Shown in pieces: positions 19,866 to 30,335 of a DNA stretch of 64,000 nucleotides. The position numbers were made by a program, and so were the translations under genes. The notes below the pieces were generated by a model. It had not been told where the DNA came from. It made no database searches and was given only the letters and a program-made list of their open reading frames with translations. Position 1 is the stretch's first letter, and every line of letters starts with the position of its first letter. The stretch comes from Chelydra serpentina (lineage: Eukaryota > Chordata > Testudines > Chelydridae), in assembly GCA_037349315.1 (NCBI GenBank), contig JBAIAC010000004.1:31375001-31439000 (forward strand), given 5' to 3'.

Positions 19866-22061
19866 GTCTAAATACTAAAATGGGTGAACTTGAGTGCCTG
19901 GTATGAAATGAGAATATTGATATAATAGGCATCACAGAAACTCAGTGGAATGATGATAATCAATGAGACACAGTAATACCAGGGTATAAAATATATAGGA
20001 ACAACAGAGTAGGTCATGCTGGTGGGGAAGTAGCAGTATATGTGAAAGAAAGCATAGTCAACCATAGCAAAAATCTTAAATTAATCAAACTATACCATAG
20101 AAACTCTATGGATAGAAATCCCATGCTTGAATAATAAGAGTTTAGCAGTAGGACGACCGGCCCAGATGGTGATTGTGAAATTCTCAGGGAGATTAGAGAG
20201 GCTACAAAAATAGAAAACTCAATAATAATGGGAGATTTCAACTGTCCCAATATTGCCTGGATACATGTCATCTCAGGATGGGAGACAGAGATAAAATTTC
20301 TAGTCATCATTCTTGGAGCGGAAGCAATTCTTGATTTAGTTCTATGTGGCACACAGGATCTGGTCTAAGTGGTGAATATAGATGAACCCCTCACTAACAA
20401 CAACCATAAAGTAATTACATTTAACATCCTGGGGGGGGGGGAGGATAAGAATACCAAAGAATCCCACCACAGCAGCATTTAACTTCAAAAAGTGGAAACA
20501 CACAAAAATGAGGAAGCTAGTAAAATAAATATTTAAAGGACCAGTCACAAGAATGAAATGCCTGCACACTGCATGGAAACTTTATTAAAACACCATAATA
20601 GAGGCACAAATTAAATGAGTGCCCCAAATAAAAAAAATTGTGAGAGGACCAAAAAATGCCACCATGGCTAAACAACAGACTAAAAGAAGTGGCTAGATGC
20701 AAAAAGACATCCCTTAAAAAATGGAAGTGAAATTATACCGAGGAAAAGAGAAAGGAATATAAACTCTGGCAAGTCAAGTGTAAAAGTATAATTAGGTGGG
20801 CTAAAAAAGAATTTGAAGAGCAACTAGCGAATGACCAGGGCCGGCTCTAGGCACCAGCCTAGGATGCACATGCTTGGGGCGGCACATTGTAAGGGGTGGC
20901 ATTCAGGCCAATCTTAGCGCAGCAAATTTGCTTCAGCGGTGCTTCAGCGGGTTTTGCTTGTTTGTTTGTTTCAGTGGGGCTCAGAAGCTTTTTTTTTTTT
21001 CTTTGGTGGCACTCTGGCCGTTTTGTTTTTTGACTGGGGTGGCAAAAAAGCCAGAGATGGCCCTGCGAATGACACAAAAAGTAATAGCAAATTTTTGTAA
21101 GTACATCAGAGGCAGGAAGCCTGCCAGACAATCAGTGGGACCACTGGATAATCGAGGTGCTAAAGGAGCATTCAAGAAAGATAAGGCTAGATTAATTCTT
21201 TCCATCAGTCTTCATTGCAGAGGATGTGAGGGAGATTCACACATTCTTTTTAGGTGACAGATCTCAGGAACTTTCCCAGATTGAGATGTCTATAGAGGCT
21301 GTTTTGGAACAATCTGATAGTAATAACTCACCAGATAATATTCACCCAAGAGTTCTGAAGGAACTCAAATATGGAATTTCAGAACTATTAACTATGGTAT
21401 GTAACCTATTGCTTAAATCAGTTTCTGTACCAGATTACTGGAGGATAGCTAATGTAATACTGATTTTTTTAAAAAGGCTCCAGAGGTGATCCTGGCAATT
21501 ACAGGCCAATAAGCCTAACTTCAGTATCAGCCGAATTGGTTGAACCTATCATAAAGAATAGAATTATCAGACACATAGATGAACATGATTTGTTGGGAAA
21601 GAGTCAACACGGCTTTTGTAAAGGGAAATCATGTCTCACCAGTCTATTAGAATTCTTTGAGAGAATCAACAAACATGTGGAGAAGGGTGATGCACTATAT
21701 ATAGTGTACTTGGGCTTTTAGAAAGTCTTTGACAAGGACCCTCACCAAAGCCTCTTAAGCAAAAGAAGGAGTCATGGGATAAGACAGAAGGTCCTCTCAT
21801 GGATCAATAACTGGTAAAAAGACAGGAAACAAAGGGCAGGAATAAATGCTCATTTTTCATAGTGCAAAGGGGTAAACAGTGGTGTTTCCCAAGAATCTGT
21901 ACTGGGATCAGTTCACCATATCTATATCCATAAATTATCTTTAAAAAAAGGTAAACAGTGAGGGGGCAAGGTTTGCAGATGATACTAAATTACTCAGGAT
22001 AGTTAAGTCCAAAACTGACTATGAAGAGTTACAAAGATATCTCACAAAACTGAGTGACAGG
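19866..22061 (+). mobile_element. CR1-clade LINE, second subfamily, truncated
   Basis: Decayed non-LTR retrotransposon, distinct in sequence from the CR1 copies at 1-3757. Endonuclease remnants: DIIGITETQWNDD at about 19917-19956 and IIMGDFNCPNIAWI at about 20222-20262. RT remnants: GKSQHGFCKGKSCLTSLLEF at about 21594-21656, YIVYLGF with KVFDK near 21697-21732 (first catalytic block decayed), and FADDTKL at about 21976-21996. Several frameshifts and stops. Interrupted by the hAT MITE at 20836-21065 and cut off at 22061 by the gypsy LTR; the rest of the LINE does not reappear after the gypsy element. Confidence 0.85.
20836..21065. mobile_element. hAT-type MITE (CAGGGCCGGC family), copy 1
   Basis: 230-bp nonautonomous element with inverted termini CAGGGCCGGCTCTAGG and (reverse strand) CAGGGCCATCTCTGGC. 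Flanked by an exact 8-bp target duplication CGAATGAC (20828-20835 and 21066-21073), which is diagnostic for hAT. It lies inside the LINE at 19866-22061, so it is the younger insertion. Confidence 0.92.
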
Positions 22062-22678
22062 TGTGACGGGGCAAGGCCAGAGGGCTATAGGAAAGTGGTA
22101 AGAAGCCAGTATGTTAGCCCCAGACTAAACAAATCCCTGATACCTTATGGCAGTTGCTCCAGGTTAATCAAGACACCTGGGGCCAATTAAGAACTTTCCA
22201 GAAGGCAGGAAGGTTGATTGAGACACCTGCAGCCAATCAGGGGCTGGCTGAAACTAGTCAAAAGCCTCCGAGTGAGTCAGTGAGGGGCACATGTCAGGAG
22301 CTGTGGAAGGAGGTTGCGTGTGAGGAGCTGGGAGCAAGAGGCACTAGGAGCTGAGAGTAAGAGGGCGTACTGCTGGAAGCTCCTGTGGTGAGGATACAGA
22401 AGGTGTTGGGAGGCGTCCATGGGGAAGTAGCCCAGGGAGTTGTAGCTGTCGTGCAGTTGTTCCAGGAGGCACTCTAAACAGCTGCAATCCACAGGGCCCT
22501 GGGCTGGAACCCAGGGTAGAGGGCGGGCCCGGGTTCCCCCCAAAACTCCCAACTCCTGATCAGACACAGGAGGAGTTAACCTGGACTGTGGACTCTACTA
22601 GAGGGGAAGATCTCTGAGGCAAGCAAAATCCACCAATAAGCGCAGGACCCAGCGAGGTAGAGGAGGAACTTTGTCACA
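22062..22678 (+). repeat. Gypsy 5' LTR
   Basis: 617 bp, beginning TGTGACGGGGCAAGG and ending TTTGTCACA, so the ends are TG...CA with a longer inverted match TGTGAC/GTCACA. The left end directly interrupts LINE sequence. The downstream AC plus TGGTGTCAGGGG is placed as expected for a primer-binding site. Confidence 0.85.
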
Positions 22679-22680
22679 AC

Positions 22681-22698
22681 TGGTGTCAGGGGTGGGAT
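22681..22698 (+). promoter_or_regulatory. Candidate tRNA primer-binding site
   Basis: TGGTGTCAGGGGTGGGAT begins two bases after the LTR end. TGG at its start fits pairing with a tRNA CCA 3' end, which primes minus-strand DNA synthesis. I did not identify the tRNA. Confidence 0.55.
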
Positions 22699-22783
22699 TT
22701 GGTGTGCACAGCGCGGCGGAGGAAGAGGGGTGTTTAAAAAAAAAAAGGGAGCGGGTTTATTTATTTATTTTTTCTTTCACCAC

Positions 22784-23711
22784 AATGGAAGAGGTAGTAC
22801 TGGCACTGATACAAGCCACAGCTGCCCAGCAGGAGGCTACCCGTGTCCAGGCAGCTGCCCAACAGGAGGCAGTACGGCTGCAGCAGGAGACCAATCGCCT
22901 GTTGATGGACCAGGCCACTCAAGACCGTACTATGTTTTGGGAACTGGCAAACCAATTGAAGGCCCTTACAGAGATGAACCATGGCCATGATGGGACGCGG
23001 CACATACGGGCCAGCAATTGCCTGCAGAAAATGACAGGGAACGATGACATAGAGGCATATCTCCTGGCCTTTGAGAGGACAGACCTACGGGAGGTCTGGC
23101 CTCGAGATCAGTGGTCTGGCTTCCTCACCCCATTCCTGTGTGGGGAGGCCCAGAAGGCCTACTATGATCTGCATGAAGAGGCTGCAGCAGACTACCCCCA
23201 GCTGAAAGCAGAGATCCTCGCCAGATCTGGGGTAACAACCGCAGTGCGGGCCCAGCAGTATCATGAGTGGAGGTACCAGGAAGACAAAACCCCGCGATCC
23301 CAATTGTATGACCTCATCCATCTCGCACGAAAGTGGTTGCAAACTGAGTCCCGGAGTCCAGAAGAGATACTAGAGGTTCTGGTCATCGACCGATACATGA
23401 GGGGACTACCACCAGACCTTCATGCATGGGTAAGCCAGAATGAACCCTCCACCTATGAAGAGATTGTGGCAATGGTAGAGAGGCGAAGGACGGCGAGGGA
23501 ACTGACCGGACCAGTTAAGGAAGCGGAACCCAGGGTTAAACTAGCAGCACCAAGCCCTAGAGTTCGAGTGACTGGGCCACCAGGAGGGCCCAGGTGGAAA
23601 AAGAGAGTGGCTGAAGGGCCACCAGAGGCCATAAAGAGTCGGTGCACTGAGGGGGAAGAAGATTGTGATGTTAGACTTCCCAAACCAAGAGACCGGGGAA
23701 CATCCATATAG
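22784..23711 (+). pseudogene. Gypsy gag with SCAN-like capsid region
   Basis: Structural polyprotein forming the element's particle. The frame starts at the ATG in ACAATGGAAGAGG (22784) and is open for 308 residues. Residues about 5-45 are a Gln/Ala-rich probable coiled coil. Residues about 85-150 read as the capsid N-terminal part ([33 protein letters not shown]). Residues about 150-240 resemble a SCAN domain: [66 protein letters not shown]. This matches the proposal that vertebrate SCAN domains derive from the capsid of a Gmr1-like gypsy element. The basic C terminus runs into a frameshift before the zinc knuckle. Confidence 0.88.
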
Positions 23712-23940
23712 ATGTTATGCATGTGGTGAGTGGGGACACAAAGCAGCACAGTGTCCCAGCACTGAGGAGCCTATGCAATGTAACTTGGGGGATTGGGTGG
23801 TCCCATGCTCCCTTATCCACCTTGCGGGCTTCGCATTAGCCCCGCATAACTACACCAGACCGGTGAAGATAAACGGAGTAGAGACTATAGCGCTTGTGGA
23901 CTCCTGGAGTGCAATCACCCTAATATCGGTAAGCTGGTAA
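23665..23940 (+). pseudogene. Gypsy nucleocapsid zinc knuckle and start of protease
   Basis: One CCHC zinc knuckle, CYACGEWGHKAAQC (C-x2-C-x4-H-x4-C), binds element RNA. About 25 residues later begins an aspartic protease: VKINGVETIALVDSWSAITLIS. The catalytic DSG reads DSW, which should abolish activity. Relative to gag it lies in another frame; a single-base loss near 23925 separates it from the pol frame. Which shift, if any, was programmed cannot be decided from one copy. Confidence 0.85.
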
Positions 23941-23975
23941 AAAGTAGGCAGCTGCTACAAGCCAAACGCGTAGCA

Positions 23976-25718
23976 GTGACGTGCGTGCATGGGGCCATAA
24001 GCCATTACCCCACCATCCAGGTGGAGATAGAGGTTATGGGGAACCCCATTGAGGTGACAGTGGGTGTAGTTCCTAAACTCCTGTATCCTGTAGTCATTGG
24101 GAGGGACTATCCAGGGTTTGATAATTTACTCCCCCTGGAGAGGTTGGAGGGAGGTGGGGACCCTGAGGGCAGCGACTTGTCACCGGGGGAATGTCAACCC
24201 CCGATGTTCACTGAGATTTCTCAGGATCTGTTCTCAGTCCCCCAAAAGACCCAGAAGACAAAAAGGGAGAGGAAAGCTGCAAAAGCTTTGGGAACCCGGA
24301 TCCTGACCCAGGGCCAGAAGATCGTCCTAGTAGGCAGACGGACACGAGCAGCCAGGGAAACTACCACCACGGAAGGTGAGCTGGAGGCTGGCCCCTGCCA
24401 TGATGGAAGTGAGCCGTTGGAAGCAACAGAGGCTGGCCCCTGGGAGCTCGGGCGGGTTAGTCCCGGGAGAGAGACTTTCGGGCAGGACCAGGCAGAGGAC
24501 CCTAGATATGATAACGCCAGGAAAGAGGTAGCTGAGATAGATGGAGTACCTGTGGATGGGAAGGTCCAGGGTCCAAGACCTTACTTTATAGTGAAGAAAG
24601 ATCTCCTGTACCGTGTGGTGCAAATGCAGGAGCAAGAGATACATCAACTTCTGGTGCCACAAAAACATCAGAAAGCCATATTGAGCCTCGCCCACAGTCA
24701 CCTATTTGGAGGAAACCTAGGGGTAGAGAAAACCCAGGCACGGATCCTGCGGAGGTTCTTCTGGCCAGGAGTACATGAAGATGTCCGACGATACTGCACC
24801 TCTTGTCCGGAGTGTCAGTTACATAGTCCGCGCCCGCACTTCCGGGCTCCTTTGATACCTCTTCCAATAATAGAGGTTCCTTTTGAACGCATAGCCATGG
24901 ATCTGATAGGGCCCCTTGAGAAGACAGCTCGGGGCCACCAACATGTGCTTGTTGTACTGGACTATGCAACCCGGTACCCGGAAGCCGTTCCCCTACGCAA
25001 CACGGCTTCCAAAACCATAGCTAAGGAGTTAGTACAGATCTTTGCCCGAGTTGGGCTACCCAAGGAGATATTGACTGATCAAGGGACAGCTTTCGTGTCC
25101 AAGTTGATGAAAGATCTCTGTTCATTACTCCATGTACAAGCCCTACGGACCTCTGTATACCACCCGCAAACAGATGGCCTTGTGGAAAGGTTCAATAGGA
25201 CCCTCAAGGCCATGATCAGGAAAGTGGTGAGCCGGGATGGGAAAGATTGGGATACCCTATTACCTTACCTCATGTTCGCCATCTGGGAGGTTCCGCAAGC
25301 CTCCACAGGTTTCTCTCCGTTTGAACTATTATACAGGCGCCACCCCCGGGGCATATTGGATATAGCAAGAGAAGCGTGGGAAGAGGAGCCAAATCCAGGA
25401 AGGAACATAGTTGAGCATGTACTACAGATGAGGGATCGGATAGCCCGAGTTACACCTATTGTACGAGAACACTTGGAGAAAGCACAGGAGACCCAACGAA
25501 CCCATTATAACCACCAAGCAAAGCTTCGACAGTTTCAACCAGGGGATCGAGTGATGGTCCTGGTGCCCACAGCAGAAAGTAAGCTGTTGGCCCAGTGGCA
25601 TGGACCCTACGAAGTGATCGAAGCCGTGGGAGAGGTGAACTATAAGGTGCGGCAGCCAGGCCACAGGAAACCAGAGCAAATCTACCACATCAATCTTCTA
25701 AAATCTTGGCACGATTGA
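23976..25718 (+). pseudogene. Gypsy pol: protease end, linker and integrase
   Basis: Open frame of 580 codons. The start (VTCVHGAISHYPTIQVEIEV ... VVIGRDYPGF) is the C-terminal half of the protease. A low-complexity linker follows (about residues 55-190). Integrase begins at DLLYRVV: the zinc-binding segment reads AHSHLFGGNLG with the usual second His replaced by Asn, then CTSCPEC. The core has Asp in AMDLIGPL, Asp in LTDQGTAF and Glu in DGLVERFNRTLK, spacing D-35-E. The C terminus has the GPY-type module (WHGPYEVIEAVG, YHINLLKSW). No RT lies between protease and integrase. A TGA ends the frame at 25716-25718, after which the same frame is readable towards RT. Confidence 0.9.
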
Positions 25719-25878
25719 GAGGTATGCTTAGTCACCCAGGAGACCCTTCCCCAGGAGGATAACTTACACGAGCAAGTAAGGATATCACCTGACTTGACGC
25801 TGATCCAAAAGATTGAGGCAACTGACATGATTAATCGCAACCGAGATGTGTTCTCTACAAAACCGGGGCAGACGACTG

Positions 25879-26181
25879 TAGGGTGACCAGACGTCCCGAT
25901 AAAATCGGGACCGTCCTGATAAAATCGGGACGGTCCCGATTTCAGACCATTTGTCCCGCGTCCTGACCGATGGTCGGTCGGGACGCCTTTTGTCCCGATT
26001 TTCCGTCTTCCGGATGCAGAGGCTTTTTTTTTTTTGCTCAACAAGTTTGGTTGAGCCGGGTTTTTTTGCTCAACAAGTTTGGTTGAGCCGTTTTTTTTTT
26101 TTGCTCAACAAGTTTGGTTGAGCGGTTTGTTTGTTTTTGTGGGAAGTCCCGATTTTCGGGTCTTCCCATCTGGTCACCCTA
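25879..26181. mobile_element. hAT-type MITE (AGGGTGACCAGA family), copy 2, expanded
   Basis: 303 bp, ends TAGGGTGACCAGACGTCCCG and CTGGTCACCCTA. Exact 8-bp target duplication GACGACTG at 25871-25878 and 26182-26189. It is inserted in the segment between integrase and RT. Unlike the 123-bp relatives, its interior holds three tandem units, each a small hairpin (GCTCAAC, loop, GTTGAGC) separated by poly-T, at about 26036-26122. Confidence 0.95.
26022..26130. repeat. Three tandem hairpin units in the hAT MITE
   Basis: GCTCAACAAGTTTGGTTGAG occurs three times, each preceded by 7-12 T residues. Each unit is self-complementary over 7 bp (GCTCAAC / GTTGAGC). Confidence 0.95.
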
Positions 26182-26189
26182 GACGACTG

Positions 26190-27253
26190 AGACCTATCAC
26201 CATATCCACACGATTCCCGGAGCCAAGGTAACATTGAGACCCTACCGAATCCCAGCAGCCAAAAGAGAAGAAATCAAGGCCGAAGTGAAGAAAATGTTAG
26301 AAGTAGGGGTGATTGAAGAATCTTACAGTCAGTGGTCCAGTCCAATCGTTCTAGTGCCTAAACCTGACGGTACCACGAGATTCTGTAATGACTTTCGCTG
26401 ACTAAATGAAGTATCCCAGTTCGATGCATACCCCATACCACGCATCGACGAACTGGTGGACCGACTGGGTAGTGCTCGATTCTTGACTACACTGGATCTG
26501 ACAAAAGGGTACTGGCAGATTCCCCTGACCAAAGAAGCTAAAGAAAAGACAGCATTCTCCACTCCAGATGGGCTATTCCAGTACACCGTCCTCCCTTTTG
26601 GGCTACATGGGGCCCCGGCCACATTCCAGCGCCTCATGGATAAGCTGCTGCGCCCCCATACTGGTTATGCAGCCGCATACCTAGATGATGTCGTCATCCA
26701 TACGCCAGACTGGGGAACCTACTTGGAGAAAGTTGAGGCAGTACTGCGCACCTTAAGACGGGCTGGCCTCACTGCTAATCCCGCTAAATGCGCCATAGGG
26801 CTAGCAGAGGCTAGGTACCTGGGATATATTGTAGGAAGGGGCATAGTAAAGCCCCAAATGAATAAGCTAGAGGCGATTCAAAACTGGCCCCGGCCGACCC
26901 GAAAGAAGCAGGTCCGCATGTTCCTAGGTGTGGTAGGCTACTACCGACGTTTTATTCCCCACTTTGCTACTAGGGCAAGTCCCCTAACAGACCTGGTGAA
27001 AGCCCGAGGTCCAGACATGGTGAAGTGGACCAACGCAGCAGAGGGGGCATTCACAGACCTTCGGACAGCCCTTTGTAATGACCCCGTACTCATAGCCCCA
27101 GACTTTAACAAGGAATTTATTTTACAAACAGATGCTTCTGAGGTGGGGTTGGGGGCAGTTCTGTCACAAATGGTGGGAGAAGAGGAACACCCGATCCTCT
27201 ACCTAAACAGAAAGCTTCTCCCAAGAGAACAGAAATACTTGTATATGCAATAA
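26190..27253 (+). pseudogene. Gypsy pol: reverse transcriptase and truncated RNase H
   Basis: Copies the element RNA. Leading segment: TLRPYRIPAAKREEIKAEV and VIEESYSQWSSPIVLVPKP. A TGA near 26400 interrupts FCNDFR...LNEV. From about 26450 the frame is open: TTLDLTKGYWQIPL, VLPFGLHGAPATFQRLM, and the catalytic AYLDDVVIH box at about 26675-26700, intact. The connection region (GYIVGRGIVKP, FLGVVGYYRRFIPHF) leads to RNase H, starting FILQTDASEVGLGAVLSQ at about 27113. Homology ends after NRKLLPREQKY near 27240, so most of RNase H and everything 3' of it is missing. Confidence 0.92.
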
Positions 27254-27259
27254 AAAAAG

Positions 27260-28930
27260 AAGGGAAGAAACAGACAGACAAAAAATCCTGTTCATTTGCC
27301 CATTGATATGTTAAAATATAGTAGTACAATTGTACATTGGCTTGTCAATCAGTTAATGGAATAAATAAATCTCCCCCAGCATAATGTGTCAGTCATTCCT
27401 ACTTTAACTAGACTGGCTTTAATGTTGTTACACCAAAAATGAATTTGGCTCAATATATTTATTGCTGTAAGCATCTAATAATCAGGAGGATGACTTAGCT
27501 GGCATGTTTCTCTTTCCGTGAGTGACTGTCATGTATAACAAGCATATTCTATCATAATCAGGACTGTTTTATGGCAAAGGGGGAATATTTATGAAATGGG
27601 TCACACTTTATAATACAGCTCCATTTAAAAATGGCTTCCAAAGAGTAACTAAATAATTAATAGATGTTATATGCATGAACAGTGTGAGTTACAGAGGTTA
27701 TAAGCATATCAGTAGAAAGTGTTAGAGATACTTATAAGCATCCTATTGACTTGGACTCTACAACAATCTATAATAATTGAATAACCATTTATTAAAACAA
27801 TTATCAAATATTTATTAACTTTTTATAAACTATTTATAAATGAAACCTTAGGATAAAATGAGACCATGGAAGGTTTTGGATTTATGATGCTTGCAACTCA
27901 ATGACATTTCTAATTTTTTTAGAATCCAAATAGAGAAACCACATCAGGAATGATATATGATGCTATTTTATATGTAGTCCATATAGGAAGAAATTCTGTA
28001 CATATTTATATTTGGTTAGGATGCCAATATAAATTACCCAATCCTTGTGAATGTGCAGAATTAGGTAGGGAATTCTGCATTTTCAGGCTCTCTCATGAGC
28101 TATCTGGTACATCCAGTTCTATTCCCAACCAGAAGTATCATGGGGAGCTTTTCTCACTGTGTTTTAGGTACTTCTGATTCCAACCAGAAATTGGAATTTT
28201 AATCTTCTAATTTGAAATAGGTTTTTTTTTCTTATGGAGCATGTCACATGCTTTAAGGGACAATTTGAGTCTATTAACTTCCATGGGAAGCAGAGTTCAG
28301 TGCTCCAATCCCAGATGAAGTTCCAAGAGAGGTATTTTCAGGGAGACAATGCCTCCTGGAGCTCCCTGATATGTAGAGGGTACAGAAGACCCTGCCTTCT
28401 CCCCTCCTCTCCCTTTGGGTACTAGCAGGAAGCAGCTCATTCACCCAAAAGCGCATAGACACTGCAGTTGTCCTTTGCCTCCTTCAAAGTAGTTGCAGGG
28501 GAATATTGGCGGGGGTAGGCTCTTTTCATCTGCCCCTCCTGAATATCTACACAAAGGCAAGGAACAATATAGCTCTAAATTATGTTTCCATAGTGTGCAC
28601 AGTTCTGTGATTATCAAAATAGCCTAAAAACGCCATAGAAAGATTGACTATCATGCCACCGCTTGGTTCCATGCTGACCTTTAATGCCAGAAATTGTCAA
28701 GAATGTTTTATGGTTCGGTCTAATGTGCTATCATTTCCCGAAGATCCTGCTCTGTTTTCTACAAAATGTACCCATTTAACATTCATGTTCCCTCACTACT
28801 CTATATTTCCTGATACTAAATCTGCCGCCCATACACAGATTTAAGATACAACTCAAGAGCAGTTTGTATAGCCAAACAAAGGCCATTCTGACTTCATGGT
28901 CTATACCTGCAAACTGAAACACTGCATTAT
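27260..28930. other. AT-rich spacer, nothing recognised
   Basis: No motif-bearing ORF or clear element boundary. The 3' half of the gypsy element and the interrupted LINE do not resume here. Confidence 0.5.
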
Positions 28931-28932
28931 TG

Positions 28933-29233
28933 GTGTCTCCCTCTACACTGCAGCTAGGAGCCTACTTCCCAGGATGGAGAGATATACATGATCTAGCTCT
29001 GCTCGAGCTAGAGTGTTAGAAATAGTAATGTAGCACAGGGTAGCACAGGCAGCGGCTCAAACTAGAAACCCGCCCAGGCTCCCCGGGAACATCCCTGGCA
29101 GCTTAGCCCGAGCTGCCAACCATGCTATCCCCAGCTACACTGCTGTTCATAGTGGGGTAGCTCACGCAGAGCTAGTGCATGTCTCTCTACCCACACTGGG
29201 AAGCACACTCCCAGCTGCGGTGCAGACATACCC
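28933..29233. mobile_element. MITE with imperfect inverted ends
   Basis: About 300 bp. Left end TCTACACTGCAGCTAGGAG; the right end, read on the reverse strand, TAGGGTATGTCTGCACCGC then AGCTGGGAG. Internal inverted phrases around AGCTCTGCTCGAGCTAGAG. A related right end (TGTAGACATACCCTGAGA) occurs at about 63245-63262. Confidence 0.6.
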
Positions 29234-29235
29234 TA

Positions 29236-30190
29236 AGTCACATACAAAGTCAAAACTATTAGCTCCCCCGCCATCCATGTACTTCTACATTCATTATTTT
29301 TCTCCTGCCTGCCCCTCAGCTTTTAACTTCATATTTGATCTTGATCACCAAATCAGTTCTTTAAAAGTAGTACATCATAAAAGTATGTATTAACAAATAA
29401 GACTATTCTATTCTATACAGGTTTTTTTACTGCCCTTATCACCAGACTATCTGAGCGCCTTCCAGTAGTGCCTTAAGCAATGTGACTAACATCTGTCATA
29501 AATAATTTGTTCTTTCTCTTATCCTCTCCCCAGGGAAGGCTGTGTGTGCAGGGTAGGTTTGGGTAGGGCTTTTTATTTCGTTTTATTTTATTATGTACAT
29601 GCTGCTATGAGTTTATGTTACAGAAGGCAAGTTCGAAGTCAGAAAGACCTTCTTCACTGAAGACGGGCATCTTTATAGTGTTCAGTACAAAAATGTTTTG
29701 AATTTGGAACAGATTATGTCAATTGCACCATCAATGTTTGCACTCTGTAGGTTATCCCCTCAAAACATTCCATTACTTACCCTTTATCAATTCATCCCCA
29801 CTGGCTTTTATCACCTACTGCAATTTTAATCCAGCTGCTTTGTGATTTTAATTTCATTGACATGTGTGGGCATCAGGTGCATATTCATCAGGATATAAAG
29901 ATGCTGCAGTTTAGACAAGCGCCATATATCCACAGGGCACAGTCTGAAAGTGTCTGTGCACTGAAATCAAGGGAAAAGAAGAGAAGAATATAGTGTATAT
30001 CTGTATGCCAGAATATTATGCATGCACTGGTATATGTGTGTACTAGTATTAAAGGCTAAATTATTGCTCAAGTAATAGCTAGTAGACTTCGCACTGCGGG
30101 CAGCATATTCAGTCCCAAAATGGAAGTAAAGGGAGACATCACACCTGTAAAATGCACAGTGACTCAAGAGTACTTCAGGGAGCATGCTGA
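29236..30190. other. No recognised feature
   Basis: AT-rich sequence without recognisable repeats or coding motifs. Confidence 0.45.
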
Positions 30191-30194
30191 GCTT

Positions 30195-30335
30195 TGGTAA
30201 ATATGGATTTAGGAACCTAATTTTAGGTACCCATATTTGAAAACCTTGCTCCTTAGATTTTAAACTCCTTGGGGAAGGGACATTGCCCCTTTATAAAGAT
30301 GTAAGGTGCTATGCTTGCTGATGGCACAATACAGC
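30195..30335 (-). repeat. Ancient amniote interspersed repeat, antisense
   Basis: Contains TTTTAAACTCCTTGGGGAAG and GGACATTGCCCCTTTAT with AAGGTGCTATG, the complement of the repeat wording at 32015-32180 (CTAGGTGCTGTACCAACACA, AAAGAGCTTATAATCTA). A neighbouring TTAGGAACCTAATTTTAGGT is typical of another old palindromic repeat. Confidence 0.5.

Larger units (their letters stand above)
22062..27240 (+). mobile_element. Ty3/gypsy retrotransposon, Gmr1-like (integrase before RT), 3' truncated
   Basis: Long terminal repeat retrotransposon: 5' LTR, primer-binding-like site, gag, zinc knuckle, protease, integrase, RT and the start of RNase H. Order protease-integrase-RT is the reverse of ordinary gypsy elements and matches the Gmr1-like group known from deuterostomes. 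Homology is lost at about 27240 in RNase H; no 3' LTR is seen. The copy is inactive: frameshifts near 23680 and 23925, stops at 25716-25718 and near 26400, a protease active-site change and a MITE insertion. It sits in a CR1-clade LINE. Confidence 0.92.
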
